From: an uncultured Ignavibacteriota bacterium
GTDB taxonomy: Bacteria; Bacteroidota; Ignavibacteria; UBA10030; UBA8401
Direction: 5' to 3'
Assembly: GCA_903958625.1 (NCBI GenBank)
Contig: CAJBTU010000003.1
Location: 1-49,301 of the forward strand
Length of the DNA stretch: 49,301 nucleotides
Part shown: in pieces, positions 8,388 to 16,637 of the stretch
Layout: the number at the start of each line of letters is the position of its first letter
Position numbering within the stretch: position 1 is the stretch's first letter
The notes under the pieces: generated by a model
The model's input: only the letters and a program-made list of their open reading frames with translations
The model's database searches: none
What the model was told of the DNA's origin: nothing
Translations under genes and position numbers: made by a program

Positions 8388-8948
8388 ATAGTAGTCTTAG
8401 AGGAGAGGTGCACACAAGTATTCATGCGGAAAGCTGAACAAATCGGGGAAGCATGAAAAAGGTATTATGGTAGCATCGCCGAAAGATGGAGCGCGTTCCC
8501 GTTCCGTTCTTGGGATGCAAAAATACGACTTGCAATCTGTTGTTTCGAGATGTTAGAACAAAGCGCTATTGACCATCTGCAAAGAATCATTTAGCCGTTG
8601 TTGTGTGCGGTTCCTATCATTCAAACGCAGAGAGTCCGGAACGCTTCTCTACGTTTTTCGGTTTAGAGCATTGATTTTACAAATTTCAAAGAATTGAGAG
8701 ATATAGTGTCAAAATGAAACAGAAGATCGAATCCATCGCCTTTCAGCTTGGCTATATGATTCTGGTTTTTTTTCAAAATTTCCTCGACATTCATAAACGA
8801 TTAGGATGTGCATCCGGTGCGGCTCTAGCGGCAAAACTGATACAGAAATCATCCGGAATATTCACATTTAAAGAAATATTTTTTTGAACAATCACTCAAT
8901 CACCAATAAAAGGAACAAGTATGTCATCAACATTTTCTTTTCGCGGCG
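8388..8948. other. non-coding or degenerate stretch
   Basis: About 560 bp with no recognisable gene. The longest reading frame with an ATG (8714-8887, 57 codons) resembles nothing I know and has no Shine-Dalgarno. An AGGAACA followed by an ATG at 8921 opens a frame that stops after 26 codons. The stretch lies between the MITE-like repeat and the dapD remnant and is probably decayed sequence. Confidence 0.5.
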
Positions 8949-9023
8949 TTGCAACGGCACTTGCCGGTTCATGCGTCTATGTGTGCAAGAGTTTTCGTTA
9001 AAGACCAGAGTCACAACTGGACG

Positions 9024-9260
9024 GTGTTACGCCTGACCATCTCCGCACCGGTGTACGATCTTGTGAATAAAACTATTATCCGGAAGAACCGGAAGGGATC
9101 GATAGTCATTCCGGAGAATGCGGTCGTTGTGGCCGGAAGCAGAAAAGTGGAATCTTCTTTTGCGCAAGAGCATGGATTAAGCGTGTATACGCCGATGATC
9201 GTGAAATACCGTGATGAACGGACCGATGCGAGAACTGCGCTTGAGGAGAGTTTGCGTTGA
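9024..9260 (+). pseudogene. remnant of a dapD-like tetrahydrodipicolinate N-succinyltransferase
   Basis: The last 78 codons of a reading frame match the C-terminal end of DapD-type left-handed beta-helix acyltransferases: [47 protein letters not shown] and a final LEESLR. DapD makes N-succinyl-2-amino-6-ketopimelate in lysine and diaminopimelate synthesis and is normally about 270 aa. Nothing upstream encodes the N-terminal domain or most of the helix repeats. The frame extends back to 8949 but that part is unrelated in appearance. This is a 3' fragment and is presumably non-functional. A complete dapD elsewhere in the genome would be expected. Confidence 0.7.
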
Positions 9261-9340
9261 TCTGACTTTATCAGTGTAAGAATATTTCGTATGTTTCCTT
9301 GTGTTATGACAGTTTCATCCACAACTTTCTTCGCCAACAT

Positions 9341-9670
9341 ATGACAACAATATTTCTTTTGACCGCTTCCAACATTTTCATGACCTTTGCATGGTACGGG
9401 CATCTCAAATTCAGAGATGTGGACTTGTGGAAAGTGGTACTTGCCAGCTGGGGTATAGCATTCTTTGAGTATTGCCTGATGGTTCCCGCGAACAGATACG
9501 GCTTCGGCAGATTCAGTGCGGTAGAATTAAAAACGATCCAGGAAGTTATCACACTCGTAGTATTTTCTGTTTTCTCCGTTGTGTATCTTAAAGAGGAACT
9601 CCGATGGAATTATATTGTCGGATTCATTCTTATCGTTGCCGCTACGTTCATAATTTTCAAGAAGTGGTAA
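9341..9670 (+). CDS. DUF486 (DMT-like) small membrane protein
   Basis: A 109-aa, four-helix membrane protein of the DUF486 family. The start at 9341 gives the family's characteristic beginning, with the SNIFMTFAWYGHLKF signature at residues 9-23. It continues with WGIAFFEYCLMVPANRYG and LKTIQEVITLVVFSVFSV. The family resembles half of a drug/metabolite transporter and may work as a dimer; its substrate is unknown. An in-frame start at 9299 would add 14 non-conserved residues. It stands alone downstream of the dapD remnant and may have been the next gene in that former unit. Confidence 0.88.
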   Translation: MTTIFLLTASNIFMTFAWYGHLKFRDVDLWKVVLASWGIAFFEYCLMVPANRYGFGRFSAVELKTIQEVITLVVFSVFSVVYLKEELRWNYIVGFILIVAATFIIFKKW

Positions 9671-9690
9671 AAATATGTTTAAGAGCAGAC

Positions 9691-9820
9691 CACGGATCGT
9701 CACGGAAATACACAGATTCGCACGGACGAATAAAAGCATACCGTGGATCAACACAGAAAATTGATTTGATCGGAAAAGAGCTAACCACAGAGTTACACAG
9801 AAAGAACTGATTTGCACGGA
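9691..9820. repeat. degenerate 10-bp phased CACGGA/CACAGA repeats
   Basis: Units beginning CACGGA or CACAGA start at 9691, 9701, 9711 and 9721, exactly 10 bp apart. Related words follow at 9752 (CACAGA), 9786 (CACAGA), 9796 (CACAGA) and 9815 (CACGGA). They occupy the otherwise empty region between DUF486 and the efflux operon. CACGGA/CACAGAG-type intergenic words of this style are familiar from many bacterial genomes, with no settled function. The helical spacing could bend DNA or present protein sites. Confidence 0.55.
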
Positions 9821-9906
9821 TAAAAAACAACCAAATATCTTCACAAACTCCCCTTTTTAACAAAAAAACACTTATTTATCCTGTTTCTTAATTTTTCTTC
9901 ATAACA

Positions 9907-9962
9907 TTGGAAACTGGATGAAACATTGGTATATTGGAAACCAAGGAAACCGCTTCGGTTTC
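9907..9962. promoter_or_regulatory. candidate TetR operator cluster, distal
   Basis: TTGGAAAC (9907-9914) and TTGGAAACC (9934-9942) are direct copies. They are followed by a perfect 7-bp palindrome GAAACCG-CTT-CGGTTTC (9946-9962). The same GGAAACC word recurs as an inverted pair nearer the tetR start. A cluster of this word only upstream of a tetR-led efflux operon suggests binding by its regulator. This is inference from sequence symmetry. Confidence 0.45.
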
Positions 9963-10027
9963 TTACAATAATAGTAAGACATACACGTCAATTAATGCAG
10001 GAAATCTGCATTTTTTTATGGAACAAA

Positions 10028-10055
10028 GGAAACCAAAAAAACGTTGTAGGTTTCC
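10028..10055. promoter_or_regulatory. candidate TetR operator, proximal inverted repeat
   Basis: GGAAACC (10028-10034) and GGTTTCC (10049-10055) are perfect inverted half-sites separated by 14 bp, giving a 28-bp site that ends 24 bp before the tetR start codon. The extent and symmetry fit a TetR dimer or pair of dimers. An AGGAG Shine-Dalgarno lies between it and the ATG. Confidence 0.55.
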
Positions 10056-10079
10056 AAGAGTAGGCAATAGGAGATAATA

Positions 10080-10718
10080 ATGTCCGATATAGAAATCAAA
10101 AGCAGAATTCTGGAAGCCGCCAAAGAGAACTTTTTCAACAACGGTTTCAGCAAAACCACGATGGAAGAATTTGCACAGAGCATGGGCATGAGCAAAAAGA
10201 CCATCTACAAATTTTTTCCCAGCAAGGATGATCTTATACGGGAGATCACACACGAGAAGCTGCACACCATTCACTCGCAGTGCGAAAGCATCCGCATGGA
10301 CGAATCCATAGAATTCGTCGACCGCATTAAATTGACGATCAATTTTCTGACATCAAGGATGCAGGAAATGAAACCGCTGTTCGCTCTTGACATTCAGCGG
10401 ACAATGCCGGAACTGTGGAAAGAAGTAGAAGATTTCCGCAAAGAAAAGATGAAGCACGATTTTGCCTTGATGATAACACAAGGTGTAGAACTCGGCATCT
10501 TCCGGAAAGATGTCAACGTGCAGGTGTTCGTGCTGATGTATGCATCCGCAATGCGGGGCATCATTAATCCGGAAGTGTTGTCGCAGCTCCCCATCAATTT
10601 AAGCCAGGCATATCAAGCGGCGGTCACCGTGTTCTTTGAAGGAATGATGACCGACGAAGGAAGAAATAAATACAGATCAAAATTAACCGAACCAATGAAA
10701 GAAGAGGTCGCAGCATAA
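10080..10718 (+). CDS. TetR/AcrR family transcriptional regulator
   Basis: A 212-aa protein with an N-terminal TetR helix-turn-helix: RILEAAKENFFNNGFSKTTM then EEFAQSMGMSKKTIYKFFPS (about residues 8-50). The C-terminal part is an all-helical ligand-binding domain. Its stop overlaps the tolC start (TAATG), and it heads the efflux operon on the same strand, so it probably represses its own operon until a substrate binds. The GGAAACC/GGTTTCC sites upstream are its candidate operators. AGGAG is well placed before the ATG. The inducer is unknown. Confidence 0.92.
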   Translation: MSDIEIKSRILEAAKENFFNNGFSKTTMEEFAQSMGMSKKTIYKFFPSKDDLIREITHEKLHTIHSQCESIRMDESIEFVDRIKLTINFLTSRMQEMKPLFALDIQRTMPELWKEVEDFRKEKMKHDFALMITQGVELGIFRKDVNVQVFVLMYASAMRGIINPEVLSQLPINLSQAYQAAVTVFFEGMMTDEGRNKYRSKLTEPMKEEVAA

Positions 10719-12067
10719 TGAATAAATTTTTCATCACCCTGATTCTCCTGTCCAGTTCCGTCGTTTTCGGACAGCAGAAACTTTCCCTCACCGTTGAACA
10801 AGCCATCCAAACGGGGCTCGAAAACAGCAAATCGCTGAAGTCGTCGCAATTTAAAGTGGTGGCGGCCGAAGCAAAGACAAGCGAAGCCGGCGCGGCAGGA
10901 TTGCCGTCGTTAAAAGTAAACGCAGCCTATTCAAAATTAAGCAAGGTCGATCCTTTTACCTTGAGTTTTCCTGCCTATGGACTTCTTCAGCCCGACAATA
11001 AGACGGTTCTGTTCAAGACGGTAGCGGCGCAACTCGGCGATAATATTACGAACAACTATGTGGTGCGCGCAACCGTGCAGCAGCCGTTGTTCACGGGTGG
11101 CAAGATCTCTTCCGCTGAAGACATAGCGGAATATTCGTTTGAAGCTACAAAACATGATTTTCAAAAGGACCGGTCCGATCTCATCTATAACATCAAGAAC
11201 GCATATTGGAATCTTTACCGGGCCAATGAATTTAAAAAGGTCGTCGACGAGAATGTCGGGCAGATCAGGGCGCACGCCACCGATGCTGAGAATCTGATGA
11301 AGCAGGGACTGCTGACCAATAACGATCTTCTGAAGGTTCAAGTGCAGCTTTCCGATGCGCTCGTCCGTCAGATCGATGCAAAGAATAATGTTACGCTCTC
11401 AATGATCATGCTGGACAATACACTTGGCCTTCCCCTGTCCACCGAGATTGAGATTCTTTCGCAATTACAAACCGGCGCAGCAGCCCAGTCCGACATCTCT
11501 ACTCTTGTAAAAAAAGCGGTGGAAAACCGTCCGGATATTCTGGGAATGAACGCGCGTTTGAAAATAAGCGAATCGAATCTTTCCATTGCACAGTCTGGAT
11601 GGTATCCGCAGATTTTTCTGGTCGGCAATTATAATTATTTGAATCCCAATCAGCGCATCTTCCCGTCGAAAGGCGAATTCAAGGGAACGTGGGATGTGAG
11701 CGTCTCGCTGAGTTACGATCTCTGGAACTGGAATACATCGGGAAGCCAATCGACACAGGCAGAAGCTCAGTTGTCGCAGACAGAACAGGCATTATCCCAA
11801 ATGAAGGATGGCGTATTGCTGGATGTGACTCAAAGTTATCTGACGGTCAATCAAACCAATGAACGCGCCACCGTAGCCCGCAAAGGAGTGGAACAGGCCG
11901 AAGAGAACTACCGCGTAACCAACGAACGTTACAAAAAAGGATTGAACGTTAATTCGGACCTTCTGGATGCCGAAGTCGCATTATTGCAGGCAAAATTGAA
12001 CTATACCCAGTCGTTGATCGAATACGAATTATCCAATGCGCGCCTGTCGCGCTCCATTGGTGAATAA
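10718..12067 (+). CDS. TolC family outer-membrane efflux channel
   Basis: A 449-aa protein with a signal peptide (about 19 residues, cleaving near VFG-Q) and two outer-membrane efflux protein repeats. The first begins at LTVEQAIQTGLENS and the second around VKKAVENRPDILGMNARLKI. Long helical segments form the periplasmic tunnel. It supplies the outer-membrane duct for the adaptor and RND pump encoded next. It overlaps tetR by one base and is 40 bp ahead of the adaptor gene. Length and repeat layout are normal. Confidence 0.93.
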   Translation: MNKFFITLILLSSSVVFGQQKLSLTVEQAIQTGLENSKSLKSSQFKVVAAEAKTSEAGAAGLPSLKVNAAYSKLSKVDPFTLSFPAYGLLQPDNKTVLFKTVAAQLGDNITNNYVVRATVQQPLFTGGKISSAEDIAEYSFEATKHDFQKDRSDLIYNIKNAYWNLYRANEFKKVVDENVGQIRAHATDAENLMKQGLLTNNDLLKVQVQLSDALVRQIDAKNNVTLSMIMLDNTLGLPLSTEIEILSQLQTGAAAQSDISTLVKKAVENRPDILGMNARLKISESNLSIAQSGWYPQIFLVGNYNYLNPNQRIFPSKGEFKGTWDVSVSLSYDLWNWNTSGSQSTQAEAQLSQTEQALSQMKDGVLLDVTQSYLTVNQTNERATVARKGVEQAEENYRVTNERYKKGLNVNSDLLDAEVALLQAKLNYTQSLIEYELSNARLSRSIGE

Positions 12068-12107
12068 ACATAAAAAGTAAAACAAATAATAGATAAGGAT
12101 AATACGA

Positions 12108-13172
12108 ATGAACAAATACAGATTAATCTCCATCAGCGTGGTACTCTTTGGTGTTTCTCTTGGTTTCATCATGAACAGTCAGGCAAAGAACGGATCCGAT
12201 ACTGCCGCCGGATCAGGGGTTTCAACGGCATATTCCGTTTCCGTTGTTACCGCTTCCAAACAAAGCGTTTCCGACAATTTTTCGTTAACCGGCACGATTG
12301 CCGCGAATAACGATGTGATTGTCATGTCTGAAACACAGGGACGCGTAGTAAAAGTGAATGCTCAGGTCGGCGATTATAAAACGGCCGGATCGGTTCTAGT
12401 AGAAGTCGATGACGAATTGAAGGAAGCCAACTATAAAGCGGCAAAACTAAACTACGACAAAGCAAAAAATGATCTCGATCGCTATGAATCTCTTTATAAA
12501 GACAAATCCATTTCGGAATCACAAATAGAACAGGCACGCTGGAGTTTCCAAAGCGCAGAATCGCAATATATCGTTGCCCGCCGGCAATACCGGGACACGA
12601 AGATCACAACGCCCATCTCCGGAATCGTCACCGCACGCCCGGTCGATATCGGTTCGATGCTTCAGGGCTCCCCTCAGCCAAGTGTGGTGGCAAACATTGT
12701 CGACATTTCGAAGCTGAAGGTAAAAATTAGCGTCGCGGAAAAAGATGTGTTCAAACTGAAACTCGGCGATAATGTTGAAGTGACTACCGATGTCTACCCC
12801 AGCGCAACCTTCGAAGGAAAGGTTATCACAATTGCGGCAAAAGGGGATGAATCGCATACCTATCCTGTAGAGGTTCGTATTGAGAACAGTAAAACGTATC
12901 CACTCAAAGCAGGAATGTTCGGACGGGTAAGCTTTTCGCTGTCAAACAAAGGGGAGTATGTCGTCATTCCCCGCGAAGCAATTCTGGGAAGTCTGAAGAA
13001 TGCAAAGATCTATGTCGTTCAAAATAGCATCGCCAAACTGCGTTCGATCACGATCCGGAAAGAGTCCGGCACGAATGTCGAAATACTGAACGGCTTGAAC
13101 GATGGCGAAGTGGTTGTCATCAACGGGCAGAATAATTTAAAGGACAATGCATCCGTAGTTGTCAGAAAATAA
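12108..13172 (+). CDS. RND efflux periplasmic adaptor (HlyD/AcrA family)
   Basis: A 354-aa membrane-fusion protein that bridges the RND pump and TolC. It has an N-terminal signal or anchor (about residues 6-24). The lipoyl-like domain is split around VMSETQGRVVKVNAQVGDYK (near 68-87) and TTPISGIVTARPVDIGSML (near 166-184). Between them is a coiled-coil hairpin, followed by beta-barrel and membrane-proximal domains (VVIPREAIL). No lipobox cysteine is seen. Order and spacing in the tetR-tolC-adaptor-pump operon are those typical of Bacteroidota. Confidence 0.93.
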   Translation: MNKYRLISISVVLFGVSLGFIMNSQAKNGSDTAAGSGVSTAYSVSVVTASKQSVSDNFSLTGTIAANNDVIVMSETQGRVVKVNAQVGDYKTAGSVLVEVDDELKEANYKAAKLNYDKAKNDLDRYESLYKDKSISESQIEQARWSFQSAESQYIVARRQYRDTKITTPISGIVTARPVDIGSMLQGSPQPSVVANIVDISKLKVKISVAEKDVFKLKLGDNVEVTTDVYPSATFEGKVITIAAKGDESHTYPVEVRIENSKTYPLKAGMFGRVSFSLSNKGEYVVIPREAILGSLKNAKIYVVQNSIAKLRSITIRKESGTNVEILNGLNDGEVVVINGQNNLKDNASVVVRK

Positions 13173-13235
13173 ATAATCATGGGTGTCTGGTTTACGTACG
13201 AATGAGCGCCCCCTATATCAAACAAGGAATAAGCA

Positions 13236-16200
13236 ATGACAATTACAGAATTATCAATTAAACGGCCAACGCTTGTTGTGGTTGTTTTCACGGTTATCGG
13301 CGTACTTGGCTTGTTCAGTTATTTTCAACTGAACTACGAATTATTTCCAAAGATGTCTATTCCCATTATTACAATTACGACGATCTACCCCGGCGCTTCT
13401 CCGTATGAAGTAGAAAATAATATCACAAAAAATATTGAAGATGCGGTATCGGGCATCGATAAAATCGACAATGTTCGCGCAACCTCGTTTGAAGGATTGT
13501 CTCTTGTTATCATCGAATTTCAACAGGAAGCAAACATCGATAATGTGGTTCAGGATGCATCCCGAAAAGTAAATGCGATTGGGTCAAAACTTCCCTCGAC
13601 GGCAAAACCGCCGACTGTATCAAAAATTGCCTTCGATGAAATTCCGGTGCTGCGTTTAGGTGTCACAAGTAAAATGAATTCACGGGATTTCTATCAGTTT
13701 CTCAAGGATAGAATTCAGCCGCGGATTTCAAAAATAAGCGGTGTTGCGCAGGTGGCCCTTTCCGGCGGTGACGAGCGGGAAATCAAGGTCAATCTTGACG
13801 CCAGCAAGGTTCGCGCATACGGCCTTTCTGTCTTGCAGATAATACAGGCAGTTCGCAGCGCAAACATGGACTTTCCAACGGGAAAGGTGAAAGATACCGA
13901 TGCACAATTTGTCGTTCGTGTTGCAGGAAAATTCCATTCCATTGAAGATATGAGAAATCTTATCGTCGCCCGTTCACGTCAAGGGGGCGATATCCGCCTG
14001 GGAGATATTGCAGAAGTTCAGGACGGCATTAAAGAGTATTCACAGATAAATCGAATCAACGGCATAACATCTGTTGGCATTACCGTTGTAAAACAATCCG
14101 ATGCCAATGCCGTTACGGTGAGCAAATTGGTCCGTGATGAACTGGTCAATATTCAAAATGAGTACAAAGAACAGAGTATTTATTTTGATATTTCACAGGA
14201 CGGTTCAACATTCACTTCGGATGCGGCACGTGCTGTAAAAGAAGATCTTGCTCTTGCCGTATTAATGGTTGCCATTGTGATGCTTTTGTTTTTACACAGC
14301 TTCCGCAACTCGCTTATCGTTCTTGTTGCAATTCCATCATCACTGATAGCAACATTTGCCTTCATGTATGCAATGGGTTTTTCTTTTAATATCATGTCGC
14401 TGCTTGCGTTGTCGTTGGTGATCGGTATTCTTGTGGATGATTCTATCGTGGTGCTGGAGAATATCTATCATCACATTGAAAAAGGAGAAGAACCGCACCT
14501 CGCGGCGCTGCGGGGAAGAAATGAAATCGGATTTGCAGCTCTATCGATAACGCTGGTTGACGTTGTGGTATTTCTTCCATTATCGCTTGTTGGCGGTCTT
14601 GTAGGTAACATCTTGCGACAGTATGCACTTGTTATTGTCGGGGCCGCACTGATGTCTCTGTTTGTTTCGTTTACCATTACGCCAATGCTGGCGTCACGGT
14701 TTGCAAAACTTGAACGATTAACGAACCGGACGTTGCTGGGTAAATTTGCGCTGGCATTTGAACGGTACTACCATAAATTTTCTGAGGCATATCAAAAAAC
14801 TCTTCACTGGTCTCTGGTCAACAAATCAAAAGTGGCAATAATATCAAGCGTATTATTCTTTATGTCGTTATCCTTACCGGCGCTTGGCCTTATTGGCAAT
14901 GAATTTATGCCGCAGTCTGACCGCGGTGAATTCAGCGTTTCGCTTGAATTGCCTCCCGGTGCTTCAATCGAACAAACCAATCAGACAACATTAAAAGTTG
15001 AACGCATACTATCGGAAATGCCGGAAGTAAAAAAAGTATTTACCGGTGTGGGGGCGCAGGCAAGCGGCATGCTTTCAATCTCGAGCAATAATCTTACACA
15101 ATTGAATGTTGCGCTTACTCCAAAAAACAAACGGAAAAAATCAACAATGGCCGTCGGCGAAGAGATCAAAGCAAAGGTCAGCGAAATACCCGGCGTAAAA
15201 GTGTTCGTAAACCCGATTGGTATTTTTGGTTCTGCAAACGATGCTTCACTGCAAATTGCCGCCTATGGTACGGACAATAAAGATTTGATACAGGCCGCAG
15301 GGCAAATTGCCGATGTCTTGAAAACAGTTGCCGGAACTACCGATATCCGCCTATCTTCTGAAGACGGCAAACCGGAAATGAACATCGATATTGACCGGGC
15401 CAAGATGGCGCAGTTCGGTCTTTCCGTTGCCGATGTTGGTTCAACACTCCGCATTGCTTTAACGGGAGATGATGAATCAAAATTCCGTGACGGCAACAAC
15501 GAATATGATATCCGGATTCAATTTGATGAATCAGACCGTTCGCGAACATCGGAAATCGGCAACATTGCTTTTCTGAACAACCGCGGACAACAAATTGAAT
15601 TGAACCAATTTGCTACGATCACTCAATCTTCCGGTCCCACCCGGCTGGAACGGAGAGACCGCATTGGGGTATTGTATGTGAAAGGCGAAACATTGGGCCG
15701 GCCGGCCGGAACGATCATGGAAGATTTTAAGAAAGCCATTGCCAATACAAAGCTGCCGGCAGGCGTTTCCATTTCATATCTTGGTCAGGAAAAACAGCGT
15801 GCCGAAGGATTTAATAGTCTTTTTATCGCCATGGGTATCGGTATTTTATTTATCTACCTGATTATGGTTGCTCTGTATGATTCGTATGTTTATCCGGTCG
15901 TCGTATTGTTCTCTCTTCCCTTAGCAATGATTGGCGCAATGGCGGCTCTTGCTATTTCAGGAAGTGCGCTGAGTATCTTTAGTCTTCTCGGTATTATCAT
16001 GCTTATGGGACTCGTTGCAAAGAATGCAATTCTTCTTGTTGACAGAACGAATCAAACCCGCCTTGAGAGCGGTTTAACTGTTTACGAAGCATTGCTTGAA
16101 GCTGCACAGTCAAGATTACGTCCAATTTTAATGACCACGGCAACAATGATCTTCGGTATGATGCCAATTGCGCTATCAACGGCGTCGGGATCAGAATTTA

Positions 16201-16427
16201 AGTCCGGTTTAGCGTGGGCGCTTATCGGAGGACTTACAAGCTCTATGTTTTTAACATTGCTGGTAATCCCTGTTGTCTATATGAAAATTGATGAATGGAA
16301 AACAAGAATTCCCGCTTTCTTCAACCGTCCCTCATCAATGTTCGCGCGATTCAAAAAGAACGGATCGAATGGCAACAGTATCGCTGTTAATCCCAATGGT
16401 AAATTAGAGGATTTGAAGGTGCAATAA
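13236..16427 (+). CDS. RND multidrug efflux permease (AcrB family)
   Basis: A 1063-aa inner-membrane proton/drug antiporter of normal length. The proton-relay residues are present: D401-D402 in GILVDDSIVVLEN (TM4) and K929 in GLVAKNAILLVD (TM10). The N-terminus (LSIKRPTLVVVVFTVIGVLG) and the first large periplasmic loop (YPGASPYEVENNITKNIEDA) are typical of the HAE1 group. The tail ends in a charged cytoplasmic extension. It is the last gene of the efflux operon, and a strong hairpin follows. Substrates are likely hydrophobic or amphiphilic compounds but cannot be specified. Confidence 0.95.
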   Translation: MTITELSIKRPTLVVVVFTVIGVLGLFSYFQLNYELFPKMSIPIITITTIYPGASPYEVENNITKNIEDAVSGIDKIDNVRATSFEGLSLVIIEFQQEANIDNVVQDASRKVNAIGSKLPSTAKPPTVSKIAFDEIPVLRLGVTSKMNSRDFYQFLKDRIQPRISKISGVAQVALSGGDEREIKVNLDASKVRAYGLSVLQIIQAVRSANMDFPTGKVKDTDAQFVVRVAGKFHSIEDMRNLIVARSRQGGDIRLGDIAEVQDGIKEYSQINRINGITSVGITVVKQSDANAVTVSKLVRDELVNIQNEYKEQSIYFDISQDGSTFTSDAARAVKEDLALAVLMVAIVMLLFLHSFRNSLIVLVAIPSSLIATFAFMYAMGFSFNIMSLLALSLVIGILVDDSIVVLENIYHHIEKGEEPHLAALRGRNEIGFAALSITLVDVVVFLPLSLVGGLVGNILRQYALVIVGAALMSLFVSFTITPMLASRFAKLERLTNRTLLGKFALAFERYYHKFSEAYQKTLHWSLVNKSKVAIISSVLFFMSLSLPALGLIGNEFMPQSDRGEFSVSLELPPGASIEQTNQTTLKVERILSEMPEVKKVFTGVGAQASGMLSISSNNLTQLNVALTPKNKRKKSTMAVGEEIKAKVSEIPGVKVFVNPIGIFGSANDASLQIAAYGTDNKDLIQAAGQIADVLKTVAGTTDIRLSSEDGKPEMNIDIDRAKMAQFGLSVADVGSTLRIALTGDDESKFRDGNNEYDIRIQFDESDRSRTSEIGNIAFLNNRGQQIELNQFATITQSSGPTRLERRDRIGVLYVKGETLGRPAGTIMEDFKKAIANTKLPAGVSISYLGQEKQRAEGFNSLFIAMGIGILFIYLIMVALYDSYVYPVVVLFSLPLAMIGAMAALAISGSALSIFSLLGIIMLMGLVAKNAILLVDRTNQTRLESGLTVYEALLEAAQSRLRPILMTTATMIFGMMPIALSTASGSEFKSGLAWALIGGLTSSMFLTLLVIPVVYMKIDEWKTRIPAFFNRPSSMFARFKKNGSNGNSIAVNPNGKLEDLKVQ

Positions 16428-16450
16428 TATTTTTTTGATGATCTCTTCTG

Positions 16451-16488
16451 CACAAATCCCTGAATCTCTTTGAATTCGGGGATTTGTG
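16451..16488 (+). terminator. strong hairpin after the RND permease gene
   Basis: CACAAATCCCTGAAT pairs with ATTCGGGGATTTGTG over 15 positions, one a T-G pair, around an 8-nt loop. The downstream T-run is weak (GTTCCTTACC), so termination may be partial or the hairpin may protect the mRNA 3' end. Confidence 0.65.
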
Positions 16489-16637
16489 TTCCTTACCGTT
16501 CTGAAATGATTTCTTCCCTGCGGTATTTTTTTGTAATTTAGTATGCATGTGTCGCAAATACCTCTGACTTAACTGCCTTTTTTGATGGTAATTACGTTTC
16601 ATCATGTTTTCATCGAGTTGAACTTTATTTAACAACC

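Noticed and set aside
8714-8887. 57-codon ORF in the carA-dapD gap
   Set aside because: No recognisable similarity or Shine-Dalgarno; length is within chance expectation in AT-rich sequence.
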